Shown piece after piece: positions 59,651 to 64,000 of a stretch of DNA of 64,000 nucleotides. Below the pieces are notes generated by a model that did no database searches, was not told where the DNA came from, and saw nothing but the letters and a program-made list of their open reading frames with translations. This stretch comes from Arthrobacter_H rhombi. GTDB taxonomy: Bacteria; Actinomycetota; Actinomycetes; Actinomycetales; Micrococcaceae. The DNA lies in assembly GCF_039526245.1 (NCBI RefSeq), contig NZ_BAAAIV010000001.1, positions 1-64,000 of the forward strand, written 5' to 3'. The position numbers were made by a program, and so were the translations under genes. Each line of letters opens with the position of its first letter. Within the stretch, counting starts at the first letter, position 1.

Positions 59651-60505
59651 ATGGAACAGCGAACCGCCGGCCCTGCCACCCGTGGTCGTCGGCCCTGGAT
59701 TGGCGTGGCCCTCGCCAGCATGCTGGCGCTCGCGGCCTGCTCCGGCGGGGAACCCTCGCACGTCACGGCACCCACTACCGAGGAGACAACATCCTCCGGG
59801 AGCGCGACGGCAACGAGCGCACAGCCGACCGCTGCATCTTCTGGGACAGGGACCACCGCGACGTCGCCTCCAGCGTCAGCAACCCCGCCTGCTTCCACTT
59901 CTCCTACCCCCACGCAGTCGACGGCGTCTGCTCCCCAAGCCGGTGGGGAGATCCCGATGACAACGTGGAAGACCGCGACGATGTGGGGCTTCTCGTTCAA
60001 ATATCCCGCTCAGTGGTCGGTGCGGCTCGATCCCGAATCGGGGGACCAGGGCAAATACTCGAACTACCAGATCGTCGATGGAACAGGGACTCCCATCGCC
60101 GACTTCACCCCGAACTCGGCAGCCGATACGGACGGCGATGCGGGCGTCTACACCTACACCGATCTGCAGCGGATCCCCGTGCCGCAGCTGGACTACCGGC
60201 CCACCATGGTCCTGTTCGAGCACATGGACATCGACCAGCCAGCTGGCCAGGAGGAGTACGAACGGCAACTCGCCCGCCTCTCGGTGCGCGACGTGGCCCA
60301 GGTCGGGCAGCGCGGCAACCACCCCTCGCTGCCGTACTTCCACGCGGCCCAGGGCATCATGCCGTGGTTCTCCACCACCGACCCGTTCTTCAACAAGGGC
60401 ATGGATCCCCGGGCGATCACCGCGGCGGAGGCGAAGTCCTTCATGGCGACGGAACGCTATCGGGCGATGAAGCAGTTGATGCAGTCCTTGCGCTACGACG
60501 GCTAG
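59651..60505 (+). CDS. Putative lipoprotein with extracellular domain
   Basis: A 284-residue protein. Signal peptide with a twin-Arg-containing basic start, hydrophobic core and lipobox LAAC (Cys30). A long Thr/Ser/Pro/Ala-rich linker (about 31-100) spans the wall, followed by a globular domain with MWGFSFKYPAQWSVRLDPES and ending YRAMKQLMQSLRYDG. The segment FSFKYPAQW is typical of PsbP/LpqN-like extracytoplasmic domains. ATG 59651 follows GAGGAC; the longer frame is not supported. Its stop overlaps the end of the convergent membrane protein gene. Confidence 0.8.
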   Translation: MEQRTAGPATRGRRPWIGVALASMLALAACSGGEPSHVTAPTTEETTSSGSATATSAQPTAASSGTGTTATSPPASATPPASTSPTPTQSTASAPQAGGEIPMTTWKTATMWGFSFKYPAQWSVRLDPESGDQGKYSNYQIVDGTGTPIADFTPNSAADTDGDAGVYTYTDLQRIPVPQLDYRPTMVLFEHMDIDQPAGQEEYERQLARLSVRDVAQVGQRGNHPSLPYFHAAQGIMPWFSTTDPFFNKGMDPRAITAAEAKSFMATERYRAMKQLMQSLRYDG

Positions 60506-60918
60506 CCGTCGAGCCAACCCTCTTCGGCAGGGCGCTGGCCTGGGGTGCGGTCTTGATCCAGAAGCCAGCGCGGACGCCAGCGTCGGGGCAGCCACCATGA
60601 GAACAGGAAGCCCGCCCCGCCAACGATGACGAGTACAGGGCAGATCAACATGAAGGTCTGGGTTGGCGACATGTCACCGTACCGCCAGCCAGCCCACAGG
60701 ATGTAGCTTCCCGCCACGCCGACCCATGCACAGCAGACGCTCCAAAGAGCGCAGGTCAGCAAACCCCAGTACCTGCCGACCGGAAGCAGCACCGGTTGCA
60801 GGGTGAGGAATCCACGCCAACGACCGGCGTACGCCCGGCGGGCCATGAACCCGAGCGCCGCAGCACCGAAGGCGCAGACGCACGCAGTGAACAACAAGCC
60901 TGGCAAGAAACCCGGCAT
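60502..60918 (-). CDS. Small membrane protein of unknown function
   Basis: A 138-residue protein with three hydrophobic segments: LPGLLFTACVCAFGAAALGF, WGLLTCALWSVCCAWVGVAGS and FMLICPVLVIVGGAGFLFSW. The C-terminal 25 residues are basic and polar. Cysteines are frequent within the helices. No family is recognised. The gene starts 66 bases after the TMEM175-like gene on the same strand and may be co-transcribed with it. Confidence 0.7.
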   Translation of the reverse strand: MPGFLPGLLFTACVCAFGAAALGFMARRAYAGRWRGFLTLQPVLLPVGRYWGLLTCALWSVCCAWVGVAGSYILWAGWRYGDMSPTQTFMLICPVLVIVGGAGFLFSWWLPRRWRPRWLLDQDRTPGQRPAEEGWLDG

Positions 60919-60984
60919 GAGTGCAGTCCTTTCAAGGGGGGTGGTCGCCGGCCGCGGGGCAGCGGCGGGGCATGGACGTGTCGC

Positions 60985-61617
60985 TCAGATGCTGGATTCC
61001 TGACCGCCAGCGGCCAGCCGCCGTTCGATCCTCCGGTCCGGTATCAGCCACAGGACAGCCACCCCCGCGAAGAACGCGACGCCCGTGAACACCAATGCGG
61101 GTGATTCGGCGCTGCCCAAGATCGCGCACACGATCCCCACGATGTAGAGCACGGCGGAGAGCTTGCCCTTCAAATCGCGCCCCACAGCGGTGCGCAGCGT
61201 CGAACCGGCACCCTGGGAGCGGATGATCACCGACTGCAGGATGAAGTAGGCCACCGCCAGTGCCAGCAGGTCGAAGCCGTACACGATCGCCGGGATCCGG
61301 GCGAAGGAGCTCGCGTCCAGCCACGCGGTGGTCAGTGGCAGCAGCGAGAGCCAGAACAGCAGATGCAGGTTGGCCCACAACGCGCCGCCGGTGATGCGCT
61401 CGGTGATCTGGAACATGTGGTGGTGGTTGTTCCAGTAGATCCCCACATAGATGAAGCTCAGCAGGTACGTCAGCAGGCCCATGCCCAGCCCGGACGACGC
61501 CAGGGCTGCCCAATCATGTCCCTCGGGAACGTGGATCTCCAGCACCATGATCGTCAGGATGACGGCCATGACCCCGTCGCTGAAGGCCTCGAGGCGGCTC
61601 GTGGGCATCGTCGTCAT
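60985..61617 (-). CDS. TMEM175 family potassium channel-like protein
   Basis: A 210-residue membrane protein with six predicted helices and the TMEM175 (DUF1211) signature RLEAFSDGVMAVILTIMVLE in the first helix. Bacterial members are tetrameric K+-selective channels. Further helices include YLLSFIYVGIYWNNHHHMF and LLFWLSLLPLTTAWL, both typical. Start at ATG 61617; ATG 61608, nine bases later, has GGAG at better spacing and may be the true start. The frame extends to 61716 without support. Confidence 0.88.
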   Translation of the reverse strand: MTTMPTSRLEAFSDGVMAVILTIMVLEIHVPEGHDWAALASSGLGMGLLTYLLSFIYVGIYWNNHHHMFQITERITGGALWANLHLLFWLSLLPLTTAWLDASSFARIPAIVYGFDLLALAVAYFILQSVIIRSQGAGSTLRTAVGRDLKGKLSAVLYIVGIVCAILGSAESPALVFTGVAFFAGVAVLWLIPDRRIERRLAAGGQESSI

Positions 61618-61792
61618 CTCCGGTTCCGTCAGTGTGCGGTACCGGGCGATCCTATCCCCGGGCACGACGGCGGCGCACGGCCGCCGCTGGAGCGGAGACA
61701 GCGGACCCGACAGCATGTTGTTTCTTCAAGTTTTCGCTTACGATATCTCCATCACACGTACCCGGGGTGGTCCCGGGAAGAAAGTTGGGGGA

Positions 61793-63058
61793 ATGAAAAC
61801 AACACTTTGCCGCGCCATGGCAGTCATGGCGACGGCTTCGTCGCTGGTCCTCGGCGGCACCGTCGCGGCAGTTGCCGCACCGGTTGCGCCGTCCACCGCG
61901 ACACCCTTCGCCGTGCGGGGCTCCGTCCCGGCGGCCATGACCTCCACGGTCACCCTGGGAACCATCGGATCGCCGATCGTGCGGGTTGGTGGTACCGCCA
62001 GCGTGACGCCCAAGGCCACCACCCGTGGGTCGGTTGATATCCGTTCGAAGGCCATCACCGTGGTCCAGGGCAAGAAGACGTTGGTCCGATCAAAGAGCAG
62101 TGCCCGGCTCAAGGCCGGAACCTATGCGGTCACCTCGGTGGTGAAGTACCGGACCATTTCGGGTACTGGCGCATCGAAGAAGTACTCGTCGACGAAGACG
62201 ACCAGCAAGAAGCAGAAACTCGTCGTGCGATCGGCGGTGGCGATCAAGGGCATCGCGGGCAAGACCGCCCCCTATCGCGGCAAGGCGACGATCAAGCCGA
62301 ACGTTTCGCGGGCCAGCGGCGTCAGTCTCTCCTCCAGTCGTTTGACGGTGAAGCAGGGCTCGAAGAAGGTCGCCACGAACAAGTCGTCAGTGGCCCTGAA
62401 GGCCGGGACCTATCGCGTCACCACCACCGCGAAGTACCGCATTCGCGTCTACAAGACCTCCACCGTCACCACCAAGTCGAAGCAGTTGGTCGCCAGTCCC
62501 GACAAGTCAGCCAAGATGAACTGCAAGGTCGTCGAGCTCGGTCCTCGTGACACCTACGCAGACTTCGTCCTGCAGCCCTTGCGGCTGGCGTGCACCGGTG
62601 GCTTCACTGGCAGCTACGAAACCTATGCCGTGGTCTTTGCAGACAATGCGGCAAGCCGCGAAGAGGGGATCTCAGGGGAAGTCTTGTGGGAAGACAACCC
62701 TGACTCGACAACGCGCATCAAGCCCGCTGTCGGTGCCACTGCTTCGCCCTATTTGTACCCCGAGCGGAATCTCTACAAGCCGGTGACTACCAGCAAGAAG
62801 GTGACCAAGAAGTCCTGGTCGCCCACCTACACGACGACGAAGACGCAGACGGTACGAATCAAGGCCGGCAAGAAGCCGAACCATGTTTACGGCACGGGCG
62901 GCTACAACTGTCCTGCGGGATACCCGATCAAGGGCAACGCCAGCTCGATGATCTACCACGTGCCCCGAGGCGCGTTCTACTCCCGCACCAAACCGGAGGA
63001 GTGCTTCTCCAGCGCTGCTGCGGCCCGCTCCCACGGATACCGGGCGTCCAAGCGGTAG
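61793..63058 (+). CDS. Secreted tandem-repeat protein with C-terminal sunset domain
   Basis: A 421-residue secreted protein. Signal peptide to about AAPVAPS; two tandem basic beta-rich repeats (about 40-150 and 150-240) share the pattern TV-x-QG-x-K followed by LKAGTYxVT and KYR; a central domain contains two Cys (MNCKVVE, RLACTGGF). A sunset domain (about 370-421) follows: GGYNCPAGYPIKGN, MIYHVPRGAFYSRTKPEECF and ARSHGYR, as found at the ends of actinobacterial surface or nuclease-like proteins. Lys-rich, cell-wall-like composition. ATG 61793 follows TTGGGGGA. A hairpin terminator follows. Confidence 0.85.
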   Translation: MKTTLCRAMAVMATASSLVLGGTVAAVAAPVAPSTATPFAVRGSVPAAMTSTVTLGTIGSPIVRVGGTASVTPKATTRGSVDIRSKAITVVQGKKTLVRSKSSARLKAGTYAVTSVVKYRTISGTGASKKYSSTKTTSKKQKLVVRSAVAIKGIAGKTAPYRGKATIKPNVSRASGVSLSSSRLTVKQGSKKVATNKSSVALKAGTYRVTTTAKYRIRVYKTSTVTTKSKQLVASPDKSAKMNCKVVELGPRDTYADFVLQPLRLACTGGFTGSYETYAVVFADNAASREEGISGEVLWEDNPDSTTRIKPAVGATASPYLYPERNLYKPVTTSKKVTKKSWSPTYTTTKTQTVRIKAGKKPNHVYGTGGYNCPAGYPIKGNASSMIYHVPRGAFYSRTKPEECFSSAAAARSHGYRASKR

Positions 63059-63071
63059 TCCCGCTGGCACC

Positions 63072-63109
63072 AGGCCGGCCTGCGCGATGAAGTATCGCCG
63101 GGCCGGCCT
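63072..63109 (+). terminator. Hairpin terminator after the sunset-domain gene
   Basis: AGGCCGGCC (63072-63080) pairs with GGCCGGCCT (63101-63109), with an inner GCGA/TCGC pairing, 14 bases after the stop and followed by CTTGCGTTTG. Confidence 0.7.
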
Positions 63110-63287
63110 CTTGCGTTTGCGCTCCAGGGATACCGTGATGCTTGAACCTTCATCACAATATTTGTAGAACGGTTATCTAATACCTGTTGCGGCTTCGCAC
63201 AGAAAGTTCATAGCCTGAGCTAATGGATATCTCACGCACCTGTCAGAGAACCACACCATCCAACCAGCTGACCCAGGGAAGTGCCCA

Positions 63288-64000
63288 GTGAAGGCCAGGC
63301 GCTGGACTGGCCCAGCAGCAGTCTTGGGGGTTGCCAGTCTCTTGATGGCGCCAGCCACAGCGGGCGCAGCCACGCCCACGGCCCCCGTTCAAACCCCGGC
63401 GGTCACGCTGCCGCAAGCGCCGTCGACGAAGGCCGAGGCCAAGAAGGTCGATGCAGTCCCGACCCCGAAGGCCGACTGGTTCACTTGTGATGAGTGGGCC
63501 CAGGGCGCCGACTGCGCCATGGTTCCACTCCCGCTGGACTACGACCAGCCGAAGGGCAAGAAGACCGACGTCGCCGTCTTGCGGTTGAAGGCGACGGACA
63601 CGTCGAAGAAGAAACTGGGAACGCTCTTCGTGAATCCCGGGGGACCCGGCGGCTCCGGCGTCCAAATGGCAGCAGCTGCCGAGCAGTTTGTCAGCCCGGC
63701 GGTACGCAAGCGATTCGACATCGTCGGCATGGACCCCCGCGGAACCAACTTCAGCGACGGCGTCGCCTGCTGGAAGAACAACGGCGCCATGCAAAAGGAC
63801 CTCTCCGGCTTCAACGTCGCCTTCCCGAACACCAAGACCGAGACCACGGCCTACGTCAAGTCCGCCGAAGCCTTCGGCAAGGCCTGCAGCACCACAGGCA
63901 AACCCATGTCAGGCTCCATGTCCACCGCCGAGGTGGCCCGGGACATGGACATGATGCGACGCGTGGTGGGGGACAAGCAGCTCACCTACCTGGGGTTCTC
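63288..64000 (+). CDS. Secreted alpha/beta hydrolase, tripeptidyl-aminopeptidase type (cut by window end)
   Basis: The first 237 codons are visible. GTG 63288 follows AGGGAAG and opens a good signal peptide (KARRWTGPAAVLGVASLLMA, cleavage near AGA). The mature part has WAQGADCAMVPLPLDYDQPK, LFVNPGGPGGSGVQMAA (oxyanion region) and FDIVGMDPRGTNFS, the standard N-terminal half of Streptomyces-type tripeptidyl aminopeptidases and related proteases. The nucleophile serine would lie just beyond the window end, after YLGF. Internal ATG starts near 63345 would remove the signal peptide and are not preferred. Confidence 0.88.
   Translation, partial: MKARRWTGPAAVLGVASLLMAPATAGAATPTAPVQTPAVTLPQAPSTKAEAKKVDAVPTPKADWFTCDEWAQGADCAMVPLPLDYDQPKGKKTDVAVLRLKATDTSKKKLGTLFVNPGGPGGSGVQMAAAAEQFVSPAVRKRFDIVGMDPRGTNFSDGVACWKNNGAMQKDLSGFNVAFPNTKTETTAYVKSAEAFGKACSTTGKPMSGSMSTAEVARDMDMMRRVVGDKQLTYLGF

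Noticed and set aside
1..64000. tRNA, rRNA, CRISPR arrays or intact insertion sequences
   Set aside because: Intergenic regions were read for cloverleaf arms, TTC-containing T-loops, regular direct repeats, transposase motifs and terminal inverted repeats; none was convincing. A covariance-model search would be decisive.

Overview
The window is high-GC DNA with the gene density, start-codon use (many GTG, one TTG) and gene content of an actinobacterium, most likely of the order Micrococcales (Arthrobacter-like). Pointers are the DUF222/HNH '13E12' protein, CPBP protease, FmdA/FmdB/AmiS amide set, PucR regulator, sunset-domain secreted protein, tripeptidyl-aminopeptidase-type hydrolase and many Gram-positive lipoproteins. 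Three short runs of N (16122-16131, 19700-19707, 35473-35476) show it is a scaffold; the piece between the first two gaps may not be correctly ordered or oriented. I found no rRNA, tRNA, CRISPR array or intact insertion sequence.

Layout. 1-2508: lower-GC accessory patch with an HNH endonuclease and a C5 cytosine methyltransferase, a likely type II restriction-modification pair, plus a possible gene end at the left edge. 2552-11401: a ROK repressor divergent from a seven-gene sugar operon (two xylose-isomerase-like TIM-barrel enzymes, two Gfo/Idh/MocA oxidoreductases, a binding-protein-dependent ABC importer); the enzyme set resembles levoglucosan (1,6-anhydroglucose) pathways. 11507-13072: lower-GC accessory genes (DUF3883 nuclease-like protein, lipoprotein). 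13090-25159: two diverged copies of an amide-utilisation operon amiS-fmdB-fmdA (channel, zinc-ribbon protein, formamidase), each with its own conserved upstream element and terminator. Between them lie a VOC protein, a two-component system, a CPBP protease, two unknown genes, an alcohol dehydrogenase and a divergent ArsR regulator.

25414-40256: catabolic region. GntR regulator, M20 amidohydrolase and metallo-beta-lactamase hydrolase run leftwards. A VanA-type Rieske oxygenase, a small unknown protein, a polar amino-acid-type ABC importer, a VanB-type reductase and an amidase run rightwards. A class III aminotransferase and a CoA-acylating methylmalonate-semialdehyde dehydrogenase run leftwards from a PucR regulator. 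Together they could import an N- or O-alkylated, amide-containing compound, dealkylate it, hydrolyse it, transaminate the resulting amino acid and oxidise the semialdehyde to an acyl-CoA. The substrate is unknown.

40345-50812: ArsR-VOC pair, YbaK-type deacylase, a coupled small membrane protein and bifunctional polysaccharide deacetylase/glycosyltransferase, a LolA-like protein with an ABC-2 transporter, DUF222/HNH protein and small unknowns. 50809-51868: amino-acid permease pseudogene with stops and frameshifts. 51921-64000: two thioesterases with a divergent HxlR regulator, a lipoprotein coupled to an OmpA-domain protein, MDR oxidoreductase plus glutaryl-CoA-dehydrogenase-like enzyme, an orphan Vsr-like nuclease, DUF3352 protein, lipoprotein, small membrane protein, TMEM175-type channel, a sunset-domain secreted protein and a secreted aminopeptidase cut by the window end.
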